A stretch of 64,000 bases of DNA from Streptacidiphilus jeojiense (GTDB taxonomy: Bacteria > Actinomycetota > Actinomycetes > Streptomycetales > Streptomycetaceae), in assembly GCF_000719095.1 (NCBI RefSeq), contig NZ_JOEH01000023.1:1-64000 (forward strand), written 5' to 3'. The position numbers and the translations under genes were made by a program. Below, one piece after another: positions 28,613 to 36,500 of this stretch. The notes under the pieces were generated by a model, which saw only the letters and a list, made by a program, of their open reading frames with translations, was not told the DNA's origin and made no database searches. Positions within the stretch are counted from its first letter, which is position 1, and each line of letters begins with the position of its first letter.

Positions 28613-29398
28613 GTGAGCTTGAGGATCGTTGTCTGTGTGAAGTACGTGCCCGATGCGACCGGTGACCGTCGCTTCGCGGATGACAACACGACCGACCGGG
28701 ATTCGGTGGACGGGCTCCTTTCGGAGCTGGACGAGTACGGCGTCGAGCAGGCGTTGAAGATCGCGGAGGCCTCCGGCGACGCCGAGGTCACCGTGCTCAC
28801 CGTCGGCCCGGACGACGCCAAGGACGCGCTGCGCAAGGCGCTGTCCATGGGCGCCGACAAGGCCGTGCACGTCAACGACGACGACATCCACGGCACCGAC
28901 GTCATCGGCACCTCGGCGATCCTGGCCAAGGCGATCGAGAAGACCGGCTACGACCTGGTGGTCTGCGGCATGGCCTCGACCGACGGAACCATGGGCATCA
29001 TCCCCGCGCTGCTGGCCGAGCGCCTGGGCGTCCCGCAGGTCACCCTGCTCTCCGAGGTCTCGGTGGACGGCGGCACCGTCAAGGGCCGCCGCGACGGCGA
29101 CGCGGCCACCGAGCTGCTGGAGGCCTCGCTGCCGGCCGTGGTGTCGGTCACCGACCAGTCCGGCGAGGCGCGCTACCCGTCCTTCAAGGGCATCATGGCC
29201 GCCAAGAAGAAGCCGGTGGAGTCCCTGGACCTGGACGACCTGGGCATCGAGGCGGACGAGGTCGGCCTGGCCGGCGCGTGGACCGCGGTCGACAGCGCCA
29301 CCGCGCGCCCGGCCCGCACCGCCGGCACGATCGTCAAGGACGAGGGCGAGGGCGGCAAGCAGCTCGCCGAGTTCCTGGCCTCGCAGAAGTTCATCTGA
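28613..29398 (+). CDS. etfB: Electron transfer flavoprotein subunit beta
   Basis: A 261-residue ETF beta subunit. With EtfA it binds FAD and AMP and carries electrons from acyl-CoA dehydrogenases to the respiratory chain. Family landmarks are IVVCVKYVPD (about 4-13), a SMGADKAVHVND stretch (about 79-90), the Asp-rich nucleotide loop and VTDQSGEARYPSFKGIMAAKKKP (about 180-202, signature in parts). The GTG at 28613 has AGGAG (28601-28605) 7 nt upstream. etfA follows after 54 bp. The promoter carries the palindrome shared with the thioesterase at 1733. Confidence 0.96.
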   Translation: MSLRIVVCVKYVPDATGDRRFADDNTTDRDSVDGLLSELDEYGVEQALKIAEASGDAEVTVLTVGPDDAKDALRKALSMGADKAVHVNDDDIHGTDVIGTSAILAKAIEKTGYDLVVCGMASTDGTMGIIPALLAERLGVPQVTLLSEVSVDGGTVKGRRDGDAATELLEASLPAVVSVTDQSGEARYPSFKGIMAAKKKPVESLDLDDLGIEADEVGLAGAWTAVDSATARPARTAGTIVKDEGEGGKQLAEFLASQKFI

Positions 29399-29452
29399 GC
29401 CCGGCGCTCACCACATCCTTCACGTCCGACATTTCTTCTGGAGAGCTGAGCA

Positions 29453-30424
29453 ATGGGTGAAGTCCTCGTCCTGGTCGACCATGTGGACGGTGCCGTCCGC
29501 AAGCCGACCCTCGAACTGCTGACGCTGGCCCGCCGGATCGGCGAGCCCTCGGCCGTGCTCCTCGGCGCGGGTTCCGCCGCCGCGGACATCGCCGCCAAGC
29601 TGGGCGAGTACGGCGCCGCGAAGGTGTACGCCGCCGACGCCGCCGAGTTCGCCGACTACCTGGTCGTGCCCAAGGTGGACGCGCTGGAGCAGATCGCCAA
29701 GGCGGCCGGCGAGCCCGCCGCCGTGCTGGTGACCTCCTCCGGCGAGGGCAAGGAGATCGCGGCCCGGCTGGCGCTGCGGCTGGGCTCCGGTGTGATCACC
29801 GACGCCGTCGACCTCAACGCCGGCGACAGCGGCCCGGTCGCCACCCAGTCGGCGTTCGCCGCCTCGTTCACCACCCTCTCGCGGGTCTCCCGCGGGGTGC
29901 CGGTGATCACCGTCAAGCCCAACGCGACCAGCCCCGAAGCCTCGGTGGCCGCGGGCGCGGTCGAGGGCGTCGAGGTCGTCTTCGGCGCGACCGCGACCGG
30001 CACCAAGGTCACCTCGCGCACCCCGCGGGTGTCCACCGGCCGTCCCGAGCTGACCGAGGCCGCGATCGTGGTCTCCGGCGGTCGCGGCGTCGGTGCGGCC
30101 GAGGGCTTCGGCGTGGTCGAGGAGCTGGCCGACTCGCTGGGCGCGGCGGTGGGCGCGAGCCGCGCGGCCGTCGACGCCGGGTGGTACCCGCACAGCAACC
30201 AGGTCGGCCAGACCGGCAAGCAGGTGTCGCCGCAGCTGTACATCGCCAACGGGATCTCCGGCGCGATCCAGCACCGCGCCGGGATGCAGACCTCCAAGAC
30301 CATCGTCGCCGTCAACAAGGACGCCGAGGCGCCGATCTTCGAGTTGGCCGACTACGGCGTGGTCGGTGACCTGTTCAACGTGGTGCCGCAGCTGACCGCG
30401 GAGGTCAAGGCCCGCAAGGGCTGA
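29453..30424 (+). CDS. etfA: Electron transfer flavoprotein subunit alpha
   Basis: A 323-residue ETF alpha subunit. The N-terminal domain (LVLVDHVDG) is followed by the FAD-binding C-terminal domain: SGGRGVG (about 205), [21 protein letters not shown] (about 245-265, FAD pocket, in parts), [13 protein letters not shown] (about 268) and [20 protein letters not shown] (about 287). All usual FAD contacts appear intact. The ATG at 29453 has GGAGA upstream. It ends 6 bp before a long hairpin repeat that may terminate the etfBA message. Confidence 0.96.
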   Translation: MGEVLVLVDHVDGAVRKPTLELLTLARRIGEPSAVLLGAGSAAADIAAKLGEYGAAKVYAADAAEFADYLVVPKVDALEQIAKAAGEPAAVLVTSSGEGKEIAARLALRLGSGVITDAVDLNAGDSGPVATQSAFAASFTTLSRVSRGVPVITVKPNATSPEASVAAGAVEGVEVVFGATATGTKVTSRTPRVSTGRPELTEAAIVVSGGRGVGAAEGFGVVEELADSLGAAVGASRAAVDAGWYPHSNQVGQTGKQVSPQLYIANGISGAIQHRAGMQTSKTIVAVNKDAEAPIFELADYGVVGDLFNVVPQLTAEVKARKG

Positions 30425-30430
30425 GTTGTT

Positions 30431-30504
30431 CAGGGGCGCGGGGAACTGCGCGACCGGCCCTCTACGGAGGTGCATGGTTGGCAGCGCAGTTCCCCGCGCC
30501 CCTG
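30431..30504. repeat. Long GC-rich hairpin repeat (REP-like), copy 1
   Basis: Perfect 21-bp arms (30431-30451 and 30484-30504; one arm reads CAGGGGCGCGGGGAACTGCG plus C) enclose a 32-nt loop. The same core recurs at 54799-54914. It lies right after etfA and before the acyl-CoA synthetase and can act as a terminator. From memory, such GCGCAGTTCCCCGCGCCCC elements are common between genes in Streptomyces. Confidence 0.85.
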
Positions 30505-30525
30505 TGGTGTCTGAGGAGGGTGGGC

Positions 30526-31923
30526 ATGGTGCTGCTCAAGGCGCTTGACGGTTGTTACGGGGACGGTCCCGATGCCATTGCCGTCGACGGGGTGACCCTT
30601 TCGCGGGAGCAACTCCTCGGTGCGGCAGGTGTTGTCGCGGCACGGATCGTGGGAGCGCCCGCGCTGGCCGTGCTGGCGCGGCCGTCCGTGGAGACCGTGA
30701 TCGCCACCGTTGGGGGTCTCCTGGCCGGAGTGCCGGTTGTGCCGGTGCCGCCCGATGCGGGGCCCAAGGAGCGGGAGCACATCCTGCGGGACTCCGGCGC
30801 GCCGCTGCTCGCCGTGGCCGCCGCCGACCGTGATGTGGAGGCGTACGGGGCGCGGGTGCTGACGGTGGATCCGGCCGAGCGCGGCGACGCGCCCGCGGAG
30901 CCCGCCGACGGTGCGGCGTTCGTGCTCTACACCTCCGGCACCACCGGCGCGCCCAAGGGCGTGGTCCTCGGCCGCAGCGCCGTCGCCGCCGGGCTGGACG
31001 CCCTGGCCGAGGCCTGGGCCTGGACGCCCGAGGACACCCTGGTCCACGGGCTGCCGCTGTTCCATGTGCACGGCCTGATCCTGGGCGTGCTCGGCCCGCT
31101 GCGCACCGGGGGACGGCTGGTGCACACCGGCCGTCCCACCCCGCAGGCGTACGCGGAGGCCGGCGGCTCGCTGTACTTCGGGGTGCCCACGGTGTGGTCG
31201 CGGGTGGCCGGCGACGAGCCGAGCGCCAAGGCGCTGGCCGGGGCGCGGCTGCTGGTGTCCGGCAGCGCGCCGCTGCCGGTGACCGTCTTCGAGCGGTTGC
31301 GGGCGCTCAGCGGGCACGCCCCGGTCGAGCGCTACGGCATGACCGAGACGCTGATCACCCTGAGCACCCGGGCCGACGGCGAGCGCCGTCCCGGCAGTGT
31401 GGGGCTGCCGCTGGCCGGGGTGCGCACCCGGCTGGTCGCTGAGGACGGCGGACCGGTGCCGTACGACGGCGAGACGCTGGGCGAGCTGCAGGTCCGCGGA
31501 CCGATGCTGAGCGACGGCTATCTCGGCCGACCCGACGCCGACGCGGAGTCGCGCACCGCCGACGGCTGGTTCCGCACCGGCGACGTGGCCGTGATCGGTC
31601 CGGACGGCTTCCACCGGATCGTCGGCCGCGCCTCGGTGGACCTGATCAAGAGCGGCGGCTTCCGGATCGGCGCCGGCGAGGTGGAGGCGGCGCTGCGGGA
31701 CCACCCGGCCGTCGCCGACGCCGCGGTGGTCGGCGCGCCCGACCCCGACCTGGGGCAGGTCGTCGTCGCCTATGTGATTCCGGACGGGCCGGTGACCGGG
31801 GAGCAGTTGACGGCCTTCGTCGCCGAGCGGCTCTCGGTGCACAAGCGGCCGCGCCGGGTGGTGCTGGTGGAGGACCTGCCGCGGAACGCCATGGGCAAGG
31901 TCCTCAAGGCGAAGCTGGGCTGA
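30526..31923 (+). CDS. Acyl-CoA synthetase (AMP-binding enzyme)
   Basis: A 465-residue adenylate-forming enzyme that activates a fatty or other carboxylic acid to acyl-CoA. Core motifs are YTSGTTGAPKGVVLG (about 138-152), PLFHVHG (about 177), ERYGMTETL (about 267), DGWFRTGDVAVIG (about 346) and GRASVDLIKSGGFRIGAGEVE (about 366-386, in parts), and the catalytic Lys in MGKVLKAKLG. It is shorter than typical FadD (about 550), mostly at the N-terminus, as in the malonyl/short-chain synthetase-like branch. The ATG at 30526 follows GAGGAGGG. It is downstream of etfBA across a hairpin, so it fits beta-oxidation or branched-acid use. Confidence 0.9.
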   Translation: MVLLKALDGCYGDGPDAIAVDGVTLSREQLLGAAGVVAARIVGAPALAVLARPSVETVIATVGGLLAGVPVVPVPPDAGPKEREHILRDSGAPLLAVAAADRDVEAYGARVLTVDPAERGDAPAEPADGAAFVLYTSGTTGAPKGVVLGRSAVAAGLDALAEAWAWTPEDTLVHGLPLFHVHGLILGVLGPLRTGGRLVHTGRPTPQAYAEAGGSLYFGVPTVWSRVAGDEPSAKALAGARLLVSGSAPLPVTVFERLRALSGHAPVERYGMTETLITLSTRADGERRPGSVGLPLAGVRTRLVAEDGGPVPYDGETLGELQVRGPMLSDGYLGRPDADAESRTADGWFRTGDVAVIGPDGFHRIVGRASVDLIKSGGFRIGAGEVEAALRDHPAVADAAVVGAPDPDLGQVVVAYVIPDGPVTGEQLTAFVAERLSVHKRPRRVVLVEDLPRNAMGKVLKAKLG

Positions 31924-31976
31924 CCCGGCTGGGCTGAACTGGACAAACGCCGTCGCGTCCGCAGAGACTTCCCGGC

Positions 31977-32921
31977 ATGGACGAGATGGTGGCAGCCGTC
32001 GACATCGGCGGAACGAAGATCGCAGGCGCTCTGGTGGACCGCGGCGGGCGGATGCTCGCCCAGTGCCAGCGGCCGACCCCCGCTAAGGAGGACGCGGCGC
32101 GGGTGCTGGCCGCGGTCACCGAGGTGCTCGACGAACTGGCCGCCGCCCCCCAGTGGTCCGCGGTGCGCTGCGTCGGCATCGGCAGCGCCGGACCGGTGGA
32201 CGCCCCCAAGGGCGCGGTCAGCCCGGTCAACATCCCGGCCTGGCGCGGCTTTCCGCTGGTGGACGCGGTGCGCGAGCACCTGGCCGACGACCTTCCGGTG
32301 GTGCTCACCGGCGACGGCCCGGCGATGACCGCGGCCGAGCACTGGCAGGGCGCGGCCCGGGGGTTCCGCAACGCCCTGTGCATGGTGGTGTCCACCGGCG
32401 TCGGCGGCGGACTGGTCCTCGACGGCGCGCTCTACCCCGGCCCCAGCGGCAACGCCGGGCACATCGGCCACATCAGCGTCGACCTGGACGGCGACCCGTG
32501 CCCCTGCGGTTCGCGCGGCTGCGTGGAGATCATCGCCTCGGGGACCTCCATCGCCCGGCGCGCGCTGCGGGACGGCTGGCAGCCGCGCGGTGACGACGCG
32601 TCGGCCGGGGCCGTCGCCGCCTCGGCGGCCGAGGGCGACCCGATCGCGCTGGCCGCCTTCGCGCGGGCCGCCCAGGCCCTGGCGGCCGGGATCGCGGCCA
32701 CCGCCACCCTGGTCGAGCTGGACGTGGTGGTCATCGGGGGCGGGGTCGCCAAGTCCGGCGAGACCCTGTTCGCGCCGCTGCGGGAGGCCCTGCACGACTA
32801 CGCGACGCTGCCCTTCGTCCGGCACCTGGAGCTGCGCCCAGCCGAGTTGGGCACCGACGCGGGCCTGGTCGGCGCGGCCGCGGCGGCCGCCCAGGAACTG
32901 GGGCTGGACGGCTGGCTCTGA
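31977..32921 (+). CDS. ROK family sugar kinase (glucokinase-like)
   Basis: A 314-residue ROK kinase that phosphorylates a hexose or N-acetylhexosamine with ATP. The phosphate motif DIGGTKIAGAL is at about 9-19, the sugar-binding region (VSTGVGGGLVLDG, about 137) and the zinc site CPCGSRGCVE (about 177-186) are intact, and there is no N-terminal DNA-binding domain, so it is an enzyme, not a repressor. The ATG at 31977 is used; the ATG at 31986 is possible. It is monocistronic or loosely linked to the acyl-CoA synthetase 53 bp upstream. Confidence 0.92.
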   Translation: MDEMVAAVDIGGTKIAGALVDRGGRMLAQCQRPTPAKEDAARVLAAVTEVLDELAAAPQWSAVRCVGIGSAGPVDAPKGAVSPVNIPAWRGFPLVDAVREHLADDLPVVLTGDGPAMTAAEHWQGAARGFRNALCMVVSTGVGGGLVLDGALYPGPSGNAGHIGHISVDLDGDPCPCGSRGCVEIIASGTSIARRALRDGWQPRGDDASAGAVAASAAEGDPIALAAFARAAQALAAGIAATATLVELDVVVIGGGVAKSGETLFAPLREALHDYATLPFVRHLELRPAELGTDAGLVGAAAAAAQELGLDGWL

Positions 32922-32993
32922 CCACCGGCACCCTCGACGGCCGCCCGTGGCCTCTGCGTACCATGCACCGAGCAGTCGACGAACGGGGGCAGA

Positions 32994-34025
32994 GTGATCG
33001 TCTGGGTCAACGGCACATTCGGGGCGGGGAAGACCAGTACGGCACGGGAGCTGCAGGAACTCCTCCCCGACAGCACGGTGTTCGACCCGGAGACGGTGGC
33101 CGTCTACCTGCGCCACCTGCTGCCCGAGGAGGACTTCGCGGCGGTCTCCGACTTCCAGGACCTGCCGGCCTGGCGCAGTCTGGTCCCGGATGTCGCGGCC
33201 GCGCTGCTGGCGCAGCATCCGGGGACGCTGATCGTGCCGATGACCCTGCTGCGGCAGGACTACCGCGACGAGATCTTCGGTGCGCTGGCCGCGCGGCGCA
33301 TCCCGGTGCACCATCTGCTGCTGCACGCCGAGGAAACGATCCTGCGGAAGCGGATCGAGGGTGACCGGGCCGAGCGCCAGGCCCTGCAGTGGCGGCTGGA
33401 CCACCTGGAGGACTACCGGCGCGGGAGACCCTGGCTGGAGCAGGACGCGGTGACCGTGGACACCACGGTGCTGACGCCGCGTCAGGCGGCCGAGCGGATC
33501 GCCGGGCTGGTGCGGTCGGGCGCCGCCCGCTGCCGGATCGTCGAGCAGGTCGGCGGCAGCCGCGACACGGTGGCCGCGGCGGTGCTGTTCTTCGACCAGG
33601 ACGAGCGGGTGCTGCTGGTCGACCCGGTCTACAAACCCGGGTGGGAGTTCCCCGGCGGGGTGGTCGAGGACGGCGAGTCGCCCCGGACCGCGGCGGTGCG
33701 CGAGATCGCCGAGGAGCTGGGGCTCGCCGTCCCGGCCGCGCGGCTGCGGCTGCTGCTCACCGACTGGGAGCCGCACCGGGGGCCGCGCTCGGGCGGCCTG
33801 CGGCTGGTCTTCGACGGCGGGACGCTCGACGCCGAGCAGCGCGGGCGGCTCGCGCTGCCCGAGGACGAGCTGCGCGGCTGGCGCTTCATGGCCCGCGAGG
33901 AGTGGGCGGCGCTGCTCCCGGCCAACAAGCGCGACCGCCTGGACGCGGCCCTGCGCTGCCGCGCGGAGCGCGTCGTCGGCTACTTGGATGCGGTGGAACC
34001 CGCCCGGGGACCGGAGCGGTCCTGA
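32994..34025 (+). CDS. AAA/kinase-like P-loop domain fused to a Nudix hydrolase
   Basis: A 343-residue two-domain protein. Residues 1-175 are a P-loop kinase-like domain, with Walker A NGTFGAGKTSTA (about 5-16) and a basic helix ILRKRIEGDRAERQ (about 117). Residues about 180-330 are a Nudix domain with the full box GGVVEDGESPRTAAVREI plus AEELG (about 222-244). The kinase half resembles small ATP-binding proteins of Streptomyces often linked to antibiotic or nucleotide metabolism. The fusion suggests phosphorylation and hydrolysis of the same kind of nucleotide-like substrate. GTG 32994 starts right at the fold. The 3' end overlaps the convergent gene at 33980 by 46 bp. Confidence 0.82.
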   Translation: MIVWVNGTFGAGKTSTARELQELLPDSTVFDPETVAVYLRHLLPEEDFAAVSDFQDLPAWRSLVPDVAAALLAQHPGTLIVPMTLLRQDYRDEIFGALAARRIPVHHLLLHAEETILRKRIEGDRAERQALQWRLDHLEDYRRGRPWLEQDAVTVDTTVLTPRQAAERIAGLVRSGAARCRIVEQVGGSRDTVAAAVLFFDQDERVLLVDPVYKPGWEFPGGVVEDGESPRTAAVREIAEELGLAVPAARLRLLLTDWEPHRGPRSGGLRLVFDGGTLDAEQRGRLALPEDELRGWRFMAREEWAALLPANKRDRLDAALRCRAERVVGYLDAVEPARGPERS

Positions 34026-34621
34026 GGAACGCTGTACGCCTGGATCGGCGCGACGCACAAGGGCACCTTGGACACGAGGCGGAACTCGAAGGCGACGCCG
34101 CTCTGGCCCGAGGGAACATATCCGTGGCCGGCAATCGCGTAGATGGGGACCTCGCTCACTGCGAACAGGAGGGTCTCTCCGTGCGGGATGGCGCTCGGGC
34201 GGATCAGCATGCGCTCGGGGTAGGTGTGCTCCGGGCCGAGCAGCACGTTGTCCAGAGGTCCGGCGGTCCCCGACAGTTTTGTGGTGCATCCCGGCGTGGT
34301 CACCATCGCCGTGGCCGGGATGCCCAGCTTGCGCAGGGCCGCCTGGAAGTCGCCGATGGCCTTGGGGTCGAACAACTGGACGCTCACTGTGCCGTCGGGA
34401 TGTGGCGTCACCGCGAAAGCACCGTTTGTGCCGTCGCCGGTGGAGAGCGGGACGGCCAGCGCCACGGCCACCGCCGCTGCCGCGGTGGCCGCGACCATCA
34501 GCATCCGGCGCGGCGGGCGGAACCGCCGGGCCGGGGTCGGCGCCGACTTGGCGGAGAGCTGGGCGGCCCGTTCCCGGAGTTCGGCGTCGAGGCGCTGCCG
34601 GAAGTGCGTCGGGGTGTTCAC
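33980..34621 (-). CDS. Membrane-anchored partner of the ECF sigma factor (possible anti-sigma)
   Basis: A 213-residue single-pass protein. A basic cytosolic N-terminus of about 38 residues (FRQRLDAELRERAAQLSAK) precedes one transmembrane helix (about 41-59) and a 150-residue outer domain with two cysteines. The ATG overlaps the sigma-factor stop by 4 bp (ATGA, 34618-34621), so the two are coupled, which is the normal position of an anti-sigma factor. No HRLV zinc-binding motif is seen, so it would be an atypical one or a secreted sensor domain. I do not recognise the outer domain. The gene runs 46 bp into the convergent kinase-Nudix gene. Confidence 0.7.
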   Translation of the reverse strand: MNTPTHFRQRLDAELRERAAQLSAKSAPTPARRFRPPRRMLMVAATAAAAVAVALAVPLSTGDGTNGAFAVTPHPDGTVSVQLFDPKAIGDFQAALRKLGIPATAMVTTPGCTTKLSGTAGPLDNVLLGPEHTYPERMLIRPSAIPHGETLLFAVSEVPIYAIAGHGYVPSGQSGVAFEFRLVSKVPLCVAPIQAYSVPQDRSGPRAGSTASK

Positions 34622-35211
34622 GGTGCGGCCTCCAGAGCGTGGTCGGGGGAGGGCTCGGGGCAGAGCAGGGGCAGGGTCGCGGCCTCGTGCCGCAGCAGCC
34701 TCCGGGCCCGGTGCAGCCGGACCCGGACGGCGGTGGGGGTGATGTCGAGGACCTGCGCGGCCTCGACCGGGGTGAGGCCGTCCACCGCGACCAGGTCGAG
34801 GACGGCGCGCAGCGGTTCGGACAGTGCGGCGTGGGCCGCGAGCAGTTGCCGGGCCGCCCGGGAGGCGTCGATCCGTTCCTCCAGCGCGGCGATGTCCTCG
34901 TCGTCCAGCAGTCGGCGGCCGTTGATCCTGGCCACCGCGCGGGACTCGCGGGCGGTGCCGCGGAAGTGCGCGGCCAGGACGTTGCGGGCGATGCCGTAGA
35001 GCCAGGCGATCGGTGCGCCGCGGCGCGGGTCGTAGTCGGCGGCGTGTTCGAGCGCGGTCAGGAAGATGTCCGAGGTGAGGTCGGCGGCCAGGTGCGGGTC
35101 GTCGGTGCGCCTGGTGACGAAGCCCAGCACCGCGTCGAAGTGCGCGGCGTAGAAGGCGGAGAAACCGTCGGGGTCGTGCACGGGTGGTGCCGGGGACGGA
35201 TCCGGGGGCAC
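34618..35211 (-). CDS. RNA polymerase ECF-type sigma factor
   Basis: A 197-residue sigma-70 family ECF factor. Region 2 is FSAFYAAHFDAVLGFVTRR and DIFLTALEHAADYDPRRGAP (about 17-70), with the core-binding helix WLYGIARNVLAAHFR (about 72-86). Region 4 is LSEPLRAVLDLVAVDGLTP and AAQVLDITPTAVRVRLHRARRLL (about 130-175, each in part). The start is GTG 35211, because GAGGAG (35218-35223) lies 6 nt upstream; the ATG at 35217 abuts that box with no spacing. It is coupled to the membrane protein downstream by an ATGA overlap. The signal it answers is unknown. Confidence 0.9.
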   Translation of the reverse strand: MPPDPSPAPPVHDPDGFSAFYAAHFDAVLGFVTRRTDDPHLAADLTSDIFLTALEHAADYDPRRGAPIAWLYGIARNVLAAHFRGTARESRAVARINGRRLLDDEDIAALEERIDASRAARQLLAAHAALSEPLRAVLDLVAVDGLTPVEAAQVLDITPTAVRVRLHRARRLLRHEAATLPLLCPEPSPDHALEAAP

Positions 35212-35300
35212 AAGCATCTCCTCGGAACGGTATAGGAGCTGACGGACTGTCTACACCCCTACTTGGCTCCGCGGGCCGACTGCGTTACTTCAGCCCGGCG

Positions 35301-35822
35301 CTACTTCCGCTCCGCGCGTTCGGCGATCCGGCGCAGCACCGCGCCCAGGCGCCGGGCGTAGAGGTGCTGGAAGAGCGGTACCAGCGGTCCGGCCGCGCGG
35401 GCGTACCAGGCGGCCGGGCGGCTGAAGGCGGTGACGGTGAACCAGACCGCTCCGTCGTCGGCGAGTTCCACCAGGAAGCACTCCTCGCCGCGCTCCGGAT
35501 GGCCGTCCAGGGTGCCGTAGCCGAAGCCGGCCCTGGTGGGCTCCTCCAGGGTCCACACCACCTCGCAGGGGGCGGTCAGCCCGACCCGGCCGACTCCGAG
35601 CACCACCCTGACCCGGACACCGGGCGCGGCCCGCTCGGCGGTGGCGTCGATGCCGACGCCCGCGGCGCGGTGCAGCCGCCAGCTCAGCACGGCCTCGCCG
35701 GCGGCGGCGAAGGCCTCGGGTCCGGCGCCCAGCGGGGTGCGGTGCGCCAGCAGGGCGTAGCCGGTGGGCAGGGGCGGGCCCTCCAGGGTCGCTCCCACCT
35801 CGGGGTAGGTGAAGTCGCTCAT
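35301..35822 (-). CDS. DUF1990 family protein
   Basis: A 173-residue soluble protein of the DUF1990 family (START/SRPBCC-like fold). Recognisable segments are FTYPEVGATL (about 4), AVLSWRLHRAAGV (about 43), GFGYGTLDGHPERGEECFLVEL (about 100-121, family signature, in parts) and the C-terminal FSRPAAWYARAAGPLVPLFQ (about 133-152, in parts). The function is unknown. The ATG at 35822 is used. It is separated from the upstream MarR gene by a strong hairpin, so it probably has its own promoter. Confidence 0.88.
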   Translation of the reverse strand: MSDFTYPEVGATLEGPPLPTGYALLAHRTPLGAGPEAFAAAGEAVLSWRLHRAAGVGIDATAERAAPGVRVRVVLGVGRVGLTAPCEVVWTLEEPTRAGFGYGTLDGHPERGEECFLVELADDGAVWFTVTAFSRPAAWYARAAGPLVPLFQHLYARRLGAVLRRIAERAERK

Positions 35823-35861
35823 CGGGCGAAGGCCTCCGCATCCTGACGGGGTGTCGCGGAC

Positions 35862-35896
35862 GGACCGCGTCGGGTGTCTGCCCCGACGTACGGTCC
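35862..35896 (-). terminator. Terminator hairpin directly after the MarR gene
   Basis: The stem GGACCGCGTCGGG (35862-35874) pairs with CCCGACG-TA-CGGTCC (35882-35896), 13 bp with a 2-nt bulge and a 7-nt loop. It starts immediately after the MarR stop codon. Confidence 0.75.
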
Positions 35897-36403
35897 CTAG
35901 TCCTCGCTGGCGGGCAGCAGCAGCCGCAGCAGCCGGTCGAGTTCGGCGGCGTCGGCCGGATCCAGCGCGGCCAGCGCGGCGGTCTGCACCTCCAGGCCGG
36001 TGCCGACCGCTTCGTCGATCACCCGCAGCCCGGGGAGGGTCAGCGAGACCCGGAGGCCCCTGCGGTCGCTGGGGTCCGGGTTGCGGCGGACCAGGCCCGC
36101 CTGCTCCAGCTTGTCCAGCCGCCCGGTCATGCCCCCGGTGGTGAGCATCAGCGTGGCGGTGAGCTCGCGCGGGGAGAGGGTGTAGGGCTCGCCGGCGCGG
36201 CGCAGCGTCGCCAGTACGTCGAACTCGCCCCGGCTGATGCCGTACCGGGCGTAGGCGGTGTCCATCCGGCGGCCCATGCCGGCCGCGATCCGGTTGATCC
36301 GGCCGAAGACCGCCATGGCGTCGGTCCGCAGGTCGGGCCGGACGGCGGCCCACTGGTCGATGATCGCGTCCACCCGGTCGCGGTCGGCTGCCTCGCTGTC
36401 CAT
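35897..36403 (-). CDS. MarR family transcriptional regulator
   Basis: A 168-residue winged-helix repressor. The core is GISRGEFDVLATLRRAG (about 55-71), the recognition helix region LTATLMLTTGGMTGRLDKLEQAG (about 81-103, in parts) and the wing LVRRNPDPSDRRGLRVSLT (about 104-122). The ATG at 36403 is used. It is divergent from the MFS exporter at 36501, and the 97-bp gap holds a perfect palindrome, so it most likely represses itself and the exporter, relieved by the exporter's substrate. Confidence 0.92.
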   Translation of the reverse strand: MDSEAADRDRVDAIIDQWAAVRPDLRTDAMAVFGRINRIAAGMGRRMDTAYARYGISRGEFDVLATLRRAGEPYTLSPRELTATLMLTTGGMTGRLDKLEQAGLVRRNPDPSDRRGLRVSLTLPGLRVIDEAVGTGLEVQTAALAALDPADAAELDRLLRLLLPASED

Positions 36404-36448
36404 GCACCGATTGTGCCAGAGGATCGCTTGGTCGGAAGTGGCTTACAT

Positions 36449-36471
36449 CTAAGTAGCTTAGTGCTAAGCTA
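36449..36471. promoter_or_regulatory. MarR-type operator between marR-like and MFS genes
   Basis: The perfect palindrome TAGCTTAG-TG-CTAAGCTA is at 36454-36471, overlapped by a second one, CTAAG-TAG-CTTAG, at 36449-36461. The cluster lies in an AT-rich stretch 30 bp before the MFS start and 46 bp before the MarR start. Confidence 0.75.
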
Positions 36472-36500
36472 ATCACCGTCGAGCTAACCAAGGAGATCCG

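Noticed and set aside
30431..30504. Hairpin as the end of an insertion sequence
   Set aside because: No transposase, target duplication or internal ORF is present; it fits a REP-like or terminator element better.
31977..32921. ROK transcriptional repressor
   Set aside because: There is no N-terminal winged helix and the kinase phosphate motif DIGGTK is intact.
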